This document shows, piece by piece, positions 15,908 to 24,738 of a DNA stretch of 47,510 nt (within the stretch, counting starts at the first letter, position 1; each line of letters opens with the position of its first letter). The translations under genes were made by a program, and so were the position numbers. The notes beneath the pieces are model-generated. The model ran no database searches. It saw only the letters and a list, made by a program, of their open reading frames with translations, and had not been told where the DNA came from. The stretch comes from Clostridia bacterium (GTDB lineage Bacteria > Bacillota > Sulfobacillia > JAJZYS01 > JAJYTV01): NCBI GenBank assembly GCA_027420455.1, contig DAIBJA010000015.1, positions 1-47,510 of the forward strand. The letters run 5' to 3'.

Positions 15908-17835
15908 GTCTCGAGCCCGCGCTGCGGTTCTTCCTGCGCTATGCCGAGGCCCGGGGCGCGGAGGTGGTCGTGGAGCCCGACCAGGCGCTCGTGCACCTGC
16001 CGACGGACCTCGCCGCCGCTCTCGCCCTGCCGCAGGAGCTTGCCCTGACCTCGGATGCCGAGGTAGCGCAGGAGGGCGGCCAGATGCTGGTGATCGCCGG
16101 CCATCCCGTCCTGGAGGCAGCGGCGGAGCATGTGCTGTACCAGGGCGACGCGGGCTGGCAGGCCTTGTCTGTGCCGGCCAGCGCCTTGCCGGATGCGCAG
16201 GCGCTCCTCGGGCGCCTCAGGGAGTTCTACCCGGTGGAGCACGGCCGCCTGGATCTGCTGGTGCCGCCCGAGCAGGTCTACCTGCCGCTGCTGCGGGTGG
16301 GCGCGCTCATCACGCTGACTGGTGAGGACCGCTTCCTTGAGATTGGCGAATCGCTGCTGGACGCGGTTGCGTGCCTGCCGCTGGCGCCGGAGATCGGGCA
16401 GCGCGTCCTGTCCCTTGGCCCCACGTCGGCCCCGGAGCCGTGGAGCGTCCTGCTGCCGGACGTCGCGGCTGCGCTGGAGGTCGCGCAAGCGGAGATCGAA
16501 CGGCAGGCGGCCAAGCGGGCCGAGGAACTGTCCCGCCAGGCGCTTTCGGACATGAAGGAGGAGCGCGAGCGTGCGCGGGCCTTCTACGCGGCGCAGCTGG
16601 CGCAGATCGCGAAACGGCGCCAGCGTGCGGCAGAGGAGCGCCAGCGTCTCTACGACGAGCAGGCAAAGGTGACGGCGCACGAGGCGGAGCGCCGCCAGGT
16701 CGAGATCGAGCGCAAGTACCGCGTCGAGGCCAGCGTCCAACCCTATCGGCTGCATCTTGTGCTGGCGCCAGCCTTGCACCTTGAGCTCGAGGTGCGGCGC
16801 GGGGATCGGCGCTATCCGCTCGCCTGCAACTTCCTGCTCGGCGCCGGCAGCTTCCTGCCGCTGCGATGCCCGCTCTGCGGCGCTGCGCAGCCCCTAGTCG
16901 CGGGCAGGGAGGCGCTCGGTTGCAGGGCCTGCCAGGAGGGGAGGAGTGGGCAGCCTGCTCCTTCGTCTGCGCTCACGGCGGAGAAGACGGCGCCTGCGCC
17001 CACCGCGGCGCAGGTGATGGCGCAGATCGGGCAACAGCAAACCCAGGCGCGGCCCAGGGCGCCTGCCGCAGGGTCCGGCAGGCGCCCGCAGCGGCGGACC
17101 GATCCGGGCAAGGCGCGGCCGGATCGCCAAAGCGAGCGGTGGCGCGCGTGGCAGCCGCTGCCGCCTCTGGCGGAGGAGTTCTTCCGCTCCGTGCTGGCGG
17201 GCGGCGCGGCCGAGGCTCCCATAGCTAGGCATTCGCCGCTCGACATCGCCCTGCGCTGGTTCGACTGGCGGGGACTGCACGTGCTGCTGGACCTGCCGTA
17301 CCCCGAAGCGCCGGTGACCGGTGCCAGGCTGTCGTCGCTCGCCCTGTTCGAGGGCCATCACCTGTCTGGCCAGGTGCAGGTGGGACGGCACAAACGCGAG
17401 TTCTCTCTGCTGACCGACGGCAAGGCGGAGAAGGCCACGCTCTGGGAGGTCCTGCCCTGCCGGATCGTCCAGGGGGACCGCCTGGCGCCGCTTGTGCACC
17501 TGGGACACCAACTGATCGGCTTGGACGAGATGGGCAACCGGTTCGGCCCGCCGGCCGGGATCGACGAGGTGGAGTGGACCCTGCTGGCCAGGGGCTCCGA
17601 ACGCTGGCAGTTGCCGCTTCTGCTGCGGGCGGTGAGCCTGTGGCGCCGGATCGGTCGCAAGAACCCCGGCGTCTCCCCGCGTGCGACAGCGGGCGCCCTC
17701 CTGCTCCTGGCGACGGGCCAGAGCGGACTGCGCACGGAGGACGGCGCCGTGGCGGCCTCATTCGACGCGGATGCCCTGCGCACGCGTCAGGCGGCGGAAG
17801 GGCTCGCGGGCCGCGTGCCGGCCTTGACGCTGTGA
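15904..17835 (+). CDS. Coiled-coil and zinc-ribbon protein, partner of SNF2 helicase
   Basis: The 643-residue protein starts at a TTG that overlaps the helicase stop codon by four bases, which is direct evidence of coupling. Residues 1-185 are mixed alpha/beta. A long charged coiled coil follows (about 189-275, rich in Glu/Arg/Gln). Next is a globular piece containing a zinc ribbon (CPLCG at about 321, CRAC at about 340), then a Pro/Gln/Arg-rich linker (350-420) and a C-terminal domain (WFDWRGLHVLLDLPYPEAP). No catalytic motif was seen. Coiled-coil plus ribbon proteins next to SNF2 enzymes usually serve as DNA-recognition or scaffold subunits. I do not recognise a named family. Confidence 0.75.
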   Translation: MSLEPALRFFLRYAEARGAEVVVEPDQALVHLPTDLAAALALPQELALTSDAEVAQEGGQMLVIAGHPVLEAAAEHVLYQGDAGWQALSVPASALPDAQALLGRLREFYPVEHGRLDLLVPPEQVYLPLLRVGALITLTGEDRFLEIGESLLDAVACLPLAPEIGQRVLSLGPTSAPEPWSVLLPDVAAALEVAQAEIERQAAKRAEELSRQALSDMKEERERARAFYAAQLAQIAKRRQRAAEERQRLYDEQAKVTAHEAERRQVEIERKYRVEASVQPYRLHLVLAPALHLELEVRRGDRRYPLACNFLLGAGSFLPLRCPLCGAAQPLVAGREALGCRACQEGRSGQPAPSSALTAEKTAPAPTAAQVMAQIGQQQTQARPRAPAAGSGRRPQRRTDPGKARPDRQSERWRAWQPLPPLAEEFFRSVLAGGAAEAPIARHSPLDIALRWFDWRGLHVLLDLPYPEAPVTGARLSSLALFEGHHLSGQVQVGRHKREFSLLTDGKAEKATLWEVLPCRIVQGDRLAPLVHLGHQLIGLDEMGNRFGPPAGIDEVEWTLLARGSERWQLPLLLRAVSLWRRIGRKNPGVSPRATAGALLLLATGQSGLRTEDGAVAASFDADALRTRQAAEGLAGRVPALTL

Positions 17836-18019
17836 GACCTGAGTGAGACCCGCAATCGCCTTCGCGGAGCGGGTGTCGCGCGAACGGCCGCTGTGCCGCG
17901 TTGCGGGGTCGCGTCGTGCGCCAGCCGGCTCCCTGTGTTGGGGCCTGGCGGAGGTGGCACGCGGGTTGCAGCAGTGCCGCTACCGCCCCGGGCAAGCGGA
18001 TCGCGCGATTGGAGCCAGC

Positions 18020-19209
18020 TCAGCCGTACTGGAGCGGCGGCGGCCCCGATGTCGCGAAGCAGAGCGGCGGACCCGCGATCCGCTGCCCCACGGTGCGCTC
18101 TGTCACGGTAAGCTCGAAACGCCATTCGTCGCCGAAGTCAAGAGGTAAAGCAGACGTTGGCCGGGGGCAGGATCGATATGGCCGAGGGTCACCTCATCCG
18201 TGGCCGGCGGGGAGTCGCCGGCCATCGGACAGGCGACCGTCGTCAAGCGGTCGAAGGGGCGGCCGCTCAGATAGAAGGCGTAGAGGTGGGCGTCGTCCCA
18301 GTTGAGGACCCGCTGCAGCAGCAGGTGCAGGTTATCCAGGGAGTGGGCGGCCCCTAGGGCGATCCCCGCCCGCCATCTGCCGCCCGCCAGGCGCACCTGT
18401 AGCCGGTAGGACGTATCCAGGGCGGCGGGCGGCGGCAGCGTGAAAGGCCCTTCCCGCGCGGCGCCGCGATGGCGGAAGAGCCGCCACATCGCGTCCGTGA
18501 GGTCGGGGCGATACGTGATGTCATGGTGCTGATCGAAAGGCGGCACGGCGGTCAGCTCGGACATGGTGGCGCAGGGCGGGTCGTCGCGGCCTACGCCGGC
18601 GCCGAGTAGCTTGCGCGCCAGCAGGCCATGGTCATACGGCTGGAGAGGGCGCATCAGGGACATGGCCAAGGCGCGCCAGCGCTCCTCGCGCAGGGCCTCC
18701 TGCCCGGGATCGGGGGGCGGGCAGGGATCGAGCCTGAAGTTGCGCGTCGGGAAGTCGACGCAGGACAGCCAGTGGCCCTCGCCAGCGGTGTAGGGCGCGG
18801 ACAGGTGGTCGGTGATCCAGACCCGGTCCGGGCGCCACGTCGCCCGGCCTCCTGACGGCAGGCGGACGTGCGCTGCCTGCTGCGCTCTGATCGCGGCGCT
18901 CAGGCCCTCGGGCCAGAGCAGCGCCTGCGCTTCGGGCGGCAGCCGAAGGGCGCGGCCCGAGGCGGAGGGAGGTCCGGGAACATAAACTTTGGACTCTTCG
19001 ATCGCCCGGGGCAGATAGCTATACCGTCCCCTGGCCACGCTGACGCAAAAGGGGTGGGCGCGGAGCGCCGCCCCGAGCAGGTCCGGGCCAGCGTCGCGCA
19101 GGCGGGCCGGGAGAAGCGGGCGGATCTCCTCGACGCCTGCGGGGACGGGCATGGTCGCAAGGGCCAGGGCTGCGGCGGTGGCAAGTTCCCCGCGGTCGGT
19201 TCCGGGCAT
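18020..19209 (-). pseudogene. pRiA4b ORF-3-like gene interrupted by a one-base frameshift
   Basis: The frame starting at ATG 19209 (AAGGGA upstream) reads to a stop at 18103. Its last third is a plasmid pRiA4b ORF-3-like domain (YRLQVRLAGGRWRAGIALG, NWDDAHLYAFYLSGRPFDR). At about 18140 the expected YDFGDDW-type motif is lost: the frame reads YLLTSATNGVSSLP. Adding one base restores YLFDFGDEWRFELTV, and the shifted frame continues 37 residues past that point to a TGA at 18020, ending GPPPLQYG, as the family does. The break is therefore a real one-base deletion or a sequencing error. The N-terminal 270 residues are unassigned. It lies on the opposite strand inside the accessory block. The function of the family is unknown. 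Confidence 0.75.
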
Positions 19210-19341
19210 GTCCTCATTCCCTTCTCGGCAGGCTGCCTGCATGGGGCCGGGCGCTCGCGTGCCCATCCGGCCGAGGGAACCCGGACGGCGGCCCTGCCCC
19301 AGGTCTTGCTGCCGGCGCAGGCGGAGAGCCCGGTGACAGAA

Positions 19342-19358
19342 CATCCCTGCAGGGGATG
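19342..19358. promoter_or_regulatory. Palindrome in divergent intergenic region
   Basis: CATCCC and GGGATG are perfect 6-base arms separated by TGCAG, in the 230-base gap between the divergent pRiA4b-like gene and the five-gene ATPase/helicase set. An operator is possible, though chance palindromes of this size are not rare in GC-rich DNA. Confidence 0.35.
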
Positions 19359-19439
19359 ATGCGGCGATCTGTCGAATAAACGCCCGACACCGTTTCGGCG
19401 CAGGCCACCCTGGACCGGCGCCTTCAGGGAGGTAGACGG

Positions 19440-20234
19440 TTGGACGAGATCCTTCTTGAGGATGAGCTGAAAACCCTGTTGCCTGACGCGATCCAGGAAT
19501 CCTGGCGGGAGTTCGCCGGCCAGGCGGCCAAGCTGCAGCGGCTGAGCCGCCAGATCGCCAAGGCGGCGGAGCGCTGGGATCTGCGCTTTTTGCGTCAGCG
19601 GTTGCCGGAGGCCGCTCAGTTGGCGGGGACCGTGGCCGCCGCGGCCGACAGGGCCGACGCCAGGCTGCGCGATTGGCGGGCCGCGGATTCTGCGGCCGGC
19701 GTACAGGCCTACGCGGAGGCGATCGAGCAGGCTGCCCAGCAGATGCGTCTGCCGCTGCAGGGCAGCTTCCCGGATTACGAGGTGTTTCCCCTCAAGCTCT
19801 CCCTGGACCTTTCTGCCGAGCAGGCGACCGTATCCCGCCGCAGGACGTCGACGCTCGAACCCCGCGCCCTGATGGCGGAGGTGCAGGCGCGACACCAGGC
19901 CCTGCACCGCTCGAGCTTCAACCAGGAACGCTTCATGAAGGCCCTCACGTCCGCCCACGCGCTGCTGCGCGAGGCGGGCCGGGCCAAGAACATGGACGTC
20001 CCGCTGCTCGGCATCTACGGGGTGCTGACCATGCGCAGCGGCACAGCCGACTACACGAAGAGCGAGTTCGCCTTCGACATCTACCGCCTGCGCCGGGAGT
20101 CGAACATGGTCTACGATCACCACCAGTTCAGTTTCTTGAACGCCCGCTCGGGCAATCTGGCCGTGCCGAACGCCAAGGGTGGCACCGACGCCCTCGGCCT
20201 CCTGCGGCTGGTGAAGGTCGAGGACGATGGCTGA
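19440..20234 (+). CDS. 264-residue protein of unknown function, first gene of ATPase set
   Basis: The TTG start is set by GGGAGGT 7 bases upstream. The N-terminal half (residues 20-105) is strongly helical and charged, probably a coiled coil. The C-terminal half is mixed (PDYEVFPLKLSLDLS near 115, then YGVLTMRSGTADYTKSEFAF and NMVYDHHQFSFLNARSG). No P-loop, nuclease or zinc motif is visible. It overlaps the following ATPase gene by eight bases (ATGGCTGA), so they are cotranslated and probably act together. It may play the adaptor part that small helical proteins have in other multi-ATPase defence loci; I do not recognise the family. Confidence 0.75.
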   Translation: MDEILLEDELKTLLPDAIQESWREFAGQAAKLQRLSRQIAKAAERWDLRFLRQRLPEAAQLAGTVAAAADRADARLRDWRAADSAAGVQAYAEAIEQAAQQMRLPLQGSFPDYEVFPLKLSLDLSAEQATVSRRRTSTLEPRALMAEVQARHQALHRSSFNQERFMKALTSAHALLREAGRAKNMDVPLLGIYGVLTMRSGTADYTKSEFAFDIYRLRRESNMVYDHHQFSFLNARSGNLAVPNAKGGTDALGLLRLVKVEDDG

Positions 20235-21345
20235 GCGGGGAGCTTTCGTCGACCCGGATGGCATCGCCGCCTTCTGGCGTGACGAGTACCTGCGCTCGTA
20301 CGTGGCCGAGGGCGGCTCGGCCGTCAAGTGGCTCAGAGGGCGCGAGGGCAGCGGCAAGACCCGCCTGCTGCGGGAGATGCGGCAAGTCGCCGCGGCGGAG
20401 GGCTACCTCACGGCCGACGTCTCGGCGCGGGAGGTGCGGATCGGCCGCTTCGACGAGCTTTACCGCGCCATTCTCGGCGGGATCTCCCTGGACGCGATCG
20501 CGTTGCCGTTTGCGGTCGAGGCCGCCCGCCGCGCCGGGGCGGCCGAGTTCCGGCCGGGCCAGGACGGGGACCTCGAGGCCTACCTCGTGGCCCGCGGACG
20601 CCCTCAGGCCGCGGTCGCGGCCGATCTCGCGGGCGCCCTGGACTTCCTTTATGCCGAGCCGCGCATCTCGCCGCCGGTGGCGACCGCCCTGCGCCATCTG
20701 GCCTACGCCTGGCTGAGGCCGGGGTATGCCCAGGACCTCGGGCATCGCGAGGCGGCCGCCGCCTGGATGTCCGGCGCCAAAGTCTCGGCCACCCTGCGGC
20801 GGCGCTCCGGCATCGGCATGGCTCTCGACCGCTTCGGCGCGCGGGAGATCCTGCGCTCCCTCTTGCACGCGCGGCGCCTCGTCGGCGGCAAGGGACTCGT
20901 GCTGACGATCGACGATATGGACGCCCTCTTGGGCGGCGAGGGACCGGCGCGCTACACGCGGCTGCGCCGTGACGACGCCTTCGAGGCCATCCGGGAGCTG
21001 ATCGACGAGGGGCCGGGGATGCCGGGCCTGTTCGTGCTGTTCGCCGGCCGGCCGGAGGTGTTCGACGACGAGCGGGCGGGCCTCCTGAGCTACGCCGCGC
21101 TCGCCATGCGGATCGAGCCGGAGGTGGAGAGCTCGCGGCCCAACCCCTTCGACGACGTCAAGGATCTGGACGTCGTCTGGCGCCGGAACTGGCCGGCCTG
21201 GCGGGCGGCCCTGGCCGAGGCCTACGGGGCCTCGCCGCAGGCGGTGCTGGAGTCTGGGAGTCTCGTGGCGATGGGACCTATCTCGCCGGTGAAGCTCCTC
21301 GTCGAGGCGATCGCGGGCAGGGAGGCGGACACGGTTGGAGCGTAG
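20227..21345 (+). CDS. P-loop ATPase of the DUF2791/BREX ATP-binding group
   Basis: A 372-residue protein with Walker A GREGSGKTRLL (about residue 38) and Walker B LVLTIDDMDALLGGEG (about 225), followed by a sensor-like strand LFVLFAGRPEVFDD. The spacing and the helical middle match the P-loop ATPases called DUF2791 or BREX system ATP-binding proteins. These are STAND/AAA-like and thought to act as oligomeric switches on DNA. It overlaps the gene before by 8 bases and the next ATPase by 11. The two neighbouring ATPases differ (Walker A GREGSGKT against NYGDGKS), so they are a diverged pair and may form a hetero-oligomer. Confidence 0.8.
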   Translation: MAERGAFVDPDGIAAFWRDEYLRSYVAEGGSAVKWLRGREGSGKTRLLREMRQVAAAEGYLTADVSAREVRIGRFDELYRAILGGISLDAIALPFAVEAARRAGAAEFRPGQDGDLEAYLVARGRPQAAVAADLAGALDFLYAEPRISPPVATALRHLAYAWLRPGYAQDLGHREAAAAWMSGAKVSATLRRRSGIGMALDRFGAREILRSLLHARRLVGGKGLVLTIDDMDALLGGEGPARYTRLRRDDAFEAIRELIDEGPGMPGLFVLFAGRPEVFDDERAGLLSYAALAMRIEPEVESSRPNPFDDVKDLDVVWRRNWPAWRAALAEAYGASPQAVLESGSLVAMGPISPVKLLVEAIAGREADTVGA

Positions 21346-22597
21346 CTTGGCGCGCACCTCGATCGAGCAGTTGCGGGCGGGCGTTCCGTCGCGGATGGCC
21401 GCGGACGTGCTGTCGGCGGGCCGCGGCCGCATCATGGCAGACATTGCGGAGGACCTGCGCTCGGTGCAGGAAGGTCGCGTGCGTCGCAGCATGCGCATCG
21501 TCGCCGCCAACTACGGCGACGGCAAGAGCCACATGCTGCAGGCGGTGCGCAACCTGGCAGAGGGGGAGCGCTTTCTCACCAGTGTGCTGACGGTGAGCCG
21601 CGAGTCGCCCTTGGACCGCGTGGATCGCGTCTACCGCAAACTGGTGACGGGCACGTTCTTTCCGGGCGTCGACCGGCCCGGCCTCGATCCGCTCTGGCAG
21701 GCGATCGAGCGCAGCGGCGAGGCGAGCGAGCGCCTGCTGCGCATTGCGCAGACCCGCCTGCATCCCAAGCTGGCGGCCGTGCTCGAGGCGAGGTTCGACG
21801 GTGCCCGCGGCGACCCGGACCCACTCGACCGCGACCTCGCGGGCTACCTGCTCGCGCTGCCCGACCTGCGCCGTGCCTACCTCGACAACACGGGCCGCAA
21901 GCTCGGCCAGATCGAGCGCTTCAAACTCGACGCGTCCTTCGACTACCTTCGCTTGGTCGCGGAGGCAGCGGCCATTGCCGGTCTCTCCGGCTGGGTCATC
22001 CTGATTGACGAGGCGGAGATGATCGGCAGCGTCGGCCGCCGCGCCCGCGCTCGCTCCTACGATTTCCTCGGGCGCCTGCAGGACGCGAAGGCCTTGCCAC
22101 GCACCTACAGCGTCGTCGCCGTGGCGGCGTCGTTCCAGCAGACCCTCGCGGACCCGCTCCAGGAGACCACCGATCTGCCGCTCTGGCTTGTGGAGCGCGG
22201 TGACGGGGAACTCGCGGGACGCATCGAGGGGCCGATCCGCCAACTGCAGGGGGCGCCCAACCTGCCGCCGCTTACGGAGTCCGACCTGGGGCAGGTCTTC
22301 GACGGCATTGTGCGCCTGCACGCCGAAGCGTTCGGCTGGTCCCCGCCGCTCGACGGCAAGGCGCTGCTGACGCGCATCCGCGTGCCCCTGCGCGAGCGTG
22401 ACATCAAGGTGCGTCAGATGGTGCGCGCAGCGGTGCACTTCCTTGACCTCTACCGTGTGTACGGTGTGGAGCCGGAGCTCAGGGTGCACGGCCTTGCCGA
22501 GCCCGTCATGGTGCCTGAGGCCGAGGCCGTGTCCGAGGCGGCGGCCACCGCCGAGCCGCCTGACGGCGGCCCGGTGCGTCGCGACTGGGACGGCTGA
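21335..22597 (+). CDS. brxD: BrxD-like ATPase (DUF2791)
   Basis: 420 residues. The N-terminus fits the BrxD pattern closely: IEQLRAGVPSRMAADVLSAG, then RSMRIVAANYGDGKSHMLQAV (Walker A at about 59), a VLTVSRESPLDRVDRVYRKL segment, and Walker B GWVILIDEAEMIGSVGRRAR (about 221). BrxD is a predicted ATPase of BREX type 2 loci, where it accompanies a helicase. The TTG start lies inside the end of the previous gene. The C-terminal 30 residues are acidic/Ala-rich and probably disordered. Its stop overlaps the next ATG by one base. The assignment to the DUF2791 family is firm; exact equivalence to BrxD is less so. Confidence 0.8.
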   Translation: MERSLARTSIEQLRAGVPSRMAADVLSAGRGRIMADIAEDLRSVQEGRVRRSMRIVAANYGDGKSHMLQAVRNLAEGERFLTSVLTVSRESPLDRVDRVYRKLVTGTFFPGVDRPGLDPLWQAIERSGEASERLLRIAQTRLHPKLAAVLEARFDGARGDPDPLDRDLAGYLLALPDLRRAYLDNTGRKLGQIERFKLDASFDYLRLVAEAAAIAGLSGWVILIDEAEMIGSVGRRARARSYDFLGRLQDAKALPRTYSVVAVAASFQQTLADPLQETTDLPLWLVERGDGELAGRIEGPIRQLQGAPNLPPLTESDLGQVFDGIVRLHAEAFGWSPPLDGKALLTRIRVPLRERDIKVRQMVRAAVHFLDLYRVYGVEPELRVHGLAEPVMVPEAEAVSEAAATAEPPDGGPVRRDWDG

Positions 22598-24636
22598 TGG
22601 ATCGCCCGTCGCCCCTGGACGAGCGCGTGCTGCAGGTGTTCGGCGCCCTCGGAGAATCGGTGGTGCTGCCGAAGGGAATGGCCTTGCGCCTTGGCGGGCA
22701 AGGGCACGTGCCGCGCTACGTCAGCGAATACCTTCTGGCGCAGCGGCCGCGGGAGACCGCGATCGCAGCCATTGAGGACTACCTGCGCAGCCATCACCCG
22801 TTGCCGCGCGAGCGCAATCTCTGGCGCCACCGGCTGGTGCAGGAGGGCAGCCTGCGCATCGTCGACCGGCTCGAGGTGACCGTCGACGTCGAGGACGGCA
22901 GCTACGTCGGCCGCATCGCGAGCCTGGACCTTAAAGTCCGGCTCGACCCGGCTCTGGCGGAGGATCATGCCGGACTTTTGGCAGGCGGCCTCTGGGGCCG
23001 CATCGACCTTGCATGGCAGCCGGTGGCGGAGGGCGTACCCGCCACCCTGGTGCGGGACTTTCAACCGGTCCAGGCGCATGCGCGCCTCGAACCTTTCCTC
23101 GAGGGCAGGAGCTACTTCTCGGCGGAAGGCTGGATCGACCTGCTTCTGACCTCGGCGGGCTACGACCCCGTGCACCTCGGGCTAGGGCTTGCCGCCGACG
23201 CGGCCCTCAGGCGCAAGCTCCTCCTGCTGATGCGGCTCGCGCCGCTCGCGGAGGGCAGCCTGCACCTGCTCGAGCTCGGCCCCAAGAACACCGGCAAGAC
23301 GTATCTCGCGCGCAATGTGTCGCAGGACGCCTTCGTCATCTCCGGCGGTGCCGTGACGCCCGCGAATCTCTTTGTCCACCTGACGACCGGCCGGCCGGGT
23401 CTCCTGGCGCAGCGGCGCCTGCTGGCCTTCGACGAGATCGCGCGCCTTCATCTTGGCGGCGCCGAGGTGGCGGCGGCGCTCAAGGACTTCCTCGAAAGCG
23501 GCCAGTTCAGCCGGGGCCGCCACGAGTTCAGCTCGGACTGCTCGGTGGTGCTGCTCGGCAACATCGACGTCGAGGGGGACCTGCCGTCGCGGCGCTACCG
23601 CCACCTCTGCGAGCCGCTACCCGAGGAGCTGCGCGACAGCGCCTTTTTGGACCGCCTGCACGCCTTTTTGCCCGGCTGGGAATTGCCCAAGCTCGAGCCC
23701 GCGTCGTTCGCCACCGGCTTCGGCTTCGTCTCGGACTACTTCGGCGAGGTGCTGATCGCCCTGCGAGACCTCCCGTTCGCGGCGGAGATGGACGACCTCC
23801 TGCGCCGCCACCCGCCCGCGCCCGGCATGACGCGCCGCGATGCGGTCGCCGTCACACGCAGCGCCGAGGCCCTCCTGAAGCTCATCTACCCGAACGGCCC
23901 CACGGGCGACCAGGAGGTTCTGCAGGCCATCCTGACGCTGGCGGGGGAACTGCGCCAGCGCATCCACGACCAGCTCTGCCGCATCGCGCCAGGCGAGTTC
24001 CAGCCGCGGCGGGTGGGCTTTCAGGGCGTGCCGCAGACTGCGGCTCGAGATCTCGAGCCGGCCGGACCCGCCCGCGTGCGGACGCTCGCGATGGCTGCCG
24101 GCGAATGCCTCCACCTGGACCGCGACGCCGGCGCCGAGGCGGGTGGGCGCCTGCTGCGCGTCGAGGCATCGCTGCTCGCCACGGGTCGCGGGCTGAGGTC
24201 CGAGGGACGTCTGCCGCCGGTCGCCGCCGAGGCGGAGCGGATCGCCTACAGTTTCCTGCTCGCGAACCAGCGCCTGCTGCGCCTTGGCCAAACTGGCCTC
24301 GAGGGCCGCGCCGTGGCTTTGCAAGTGGCAGGTGGCACCGTGCAGGACGGACCATCTCTGGCCTTGCCGGCGCTCCTCGCGCTCGTTTCCGCTCTGCGGG
24401 GCGAAGCCTACTTGCAGAGCGTGGTCGCGGCAGGGGAGAGCACTCTGCACGGACATCTGGCGACGCCCGCCGACATCCTTGGCCGCGTCGGCGCCCTGCG
24501 CGACACGGCTCCGGGCGTCCTGGTGCTGGGCCCGCTGGCGGAGAACGCCCTGCAGGAGGTCGAACATCTGCTCCGCTCCTGGCGGATTGTCGCGGCGCCG
24601 ACGCTTGCCGAGGCGATCCTGGCGCTGCGGGCCTAG
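22597..24636 (+). CDS. brxL: BrxL-like AAA ATPase with Lon-protease-like C-terminus
   Basis: A 679-residue protein with the BrxL layout. The N-terminal domain contains PRYVSEYLLAQ and then LVQEGSLRIVDRLEVTVD. The AAA core has Walker A LGPKNTGKTYLARNVS (about 229), Walker B RRLLAFDEIARLH (about 277) and LLGNIDVEG. The C-terminal domain resembles the Lon proteolytic fold (VQDGPSLALPALLALVSAL near 584, GESTLHGHL near 613). The Ser of DGPS is kept, but the Lys of the usual Lon dyad is not evident in ADILGRVGALRD, so proteolysis is doubtful. In BREX, BrxL is needed for phage exclusion and forms rings on DNA. Here it stands without PglZ or PglX. Confidence 0.8.
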   Translation: MDRPSPLDERVLQVFGALGESVVLPKGMALRLGGQGHVPRYVSEYLLAQRPRETAIAAIEDYLRSHHPLPRERNLWRHRLVQEGSLRIVDRLEVTVDVEDGSYVGRIASLDLKVRLDPALAEDHAGLLAGGLWGRIDLAWQPVAEGVPATLVRDFQPVQAHARLEPFLEGRSYFSAEGWIDLLLTSAGYDPVHLGLGLAADAALRRKLLLLMRLAPLAEGSLHLLELGPKNTGKTYLARNVSQDAFVISGGAVTPANLFVHLTTGRPGLLAQRRLLAFDEIARLHLGGAEVAAALKDFLESGQFSRGRHEFSSDCSVVLLGNIDVEGDLPSRRYRHLCEPLPEELRDSAFLDRLHAFLPGWELPKLEPASFATGFGFVSDYFGEVLIALRDLPFAAEMDDLLRRHPPAPGMTRRDAVAVTRSAEALLKLIYPNGPTGDQEVLQAILTLAGELRQRIHDQLCRIAPGEFQPRRVGFQGVPQTAARDLEPAGPARVRTLAMAAGECLHLDRDAGAEAGGRLLRVEASLLATGRGLRSEGRLPPVAAEAERIAYSFLLANQRLLRLGQTGLEGRAVALQVAGGTVQDGPSLALPALLALVSALRGEAYLQSVVAAGESTLHGHLATPADILGRVGALRDTAPGVLVLGPLAENALQEVEHLLRSWRIVAAPTLAEAILALRA

Positions 24637-24651
24637 GCCCCGCCCGCCTGC

Positions 24652-24673
24652 CCGGGCTGCAGCTGCAGCCCGG
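24652..24673. promoter_or_regulatory. Perfect 22-base palindrome before the RecQ-like gene
   Basis: The half site CCGGGCTGCAG is followed directly by its exact complement CTGCAGCCCGG. It lies in the 102-base gap between the brxL-like and recQ-like genes, the only sizeable gap in this gene set. It could be an operator controlling the helicase, a transcript hairpin (no T-run), or a DNA site recognised by the system itself. Confidence 0.5.
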
Positions 24674-24738
24674 CGGCTGGACGATGCCCAAAGGTTCAGC
24701 GATGCGGTCTCAACAACCTCTGCGCGGGAGGTGCCAAG

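Noticed and set aside
18103-18160. Programmed ribosomal frameshift in the pRiA4b-like gene
   Set aside because: The sequence at the shift (CTC TTG ACT) is not a standard slippery heptamer and no strong downstream stem was noted. A deletion or sequencing error is simpler.
19440-20234. A TerB domain or BrxA/BrxB identity for the 264-residue protein, which would make the set a known system
   Set aside because: I could find none of the conserved patterns of those families in the sequence.
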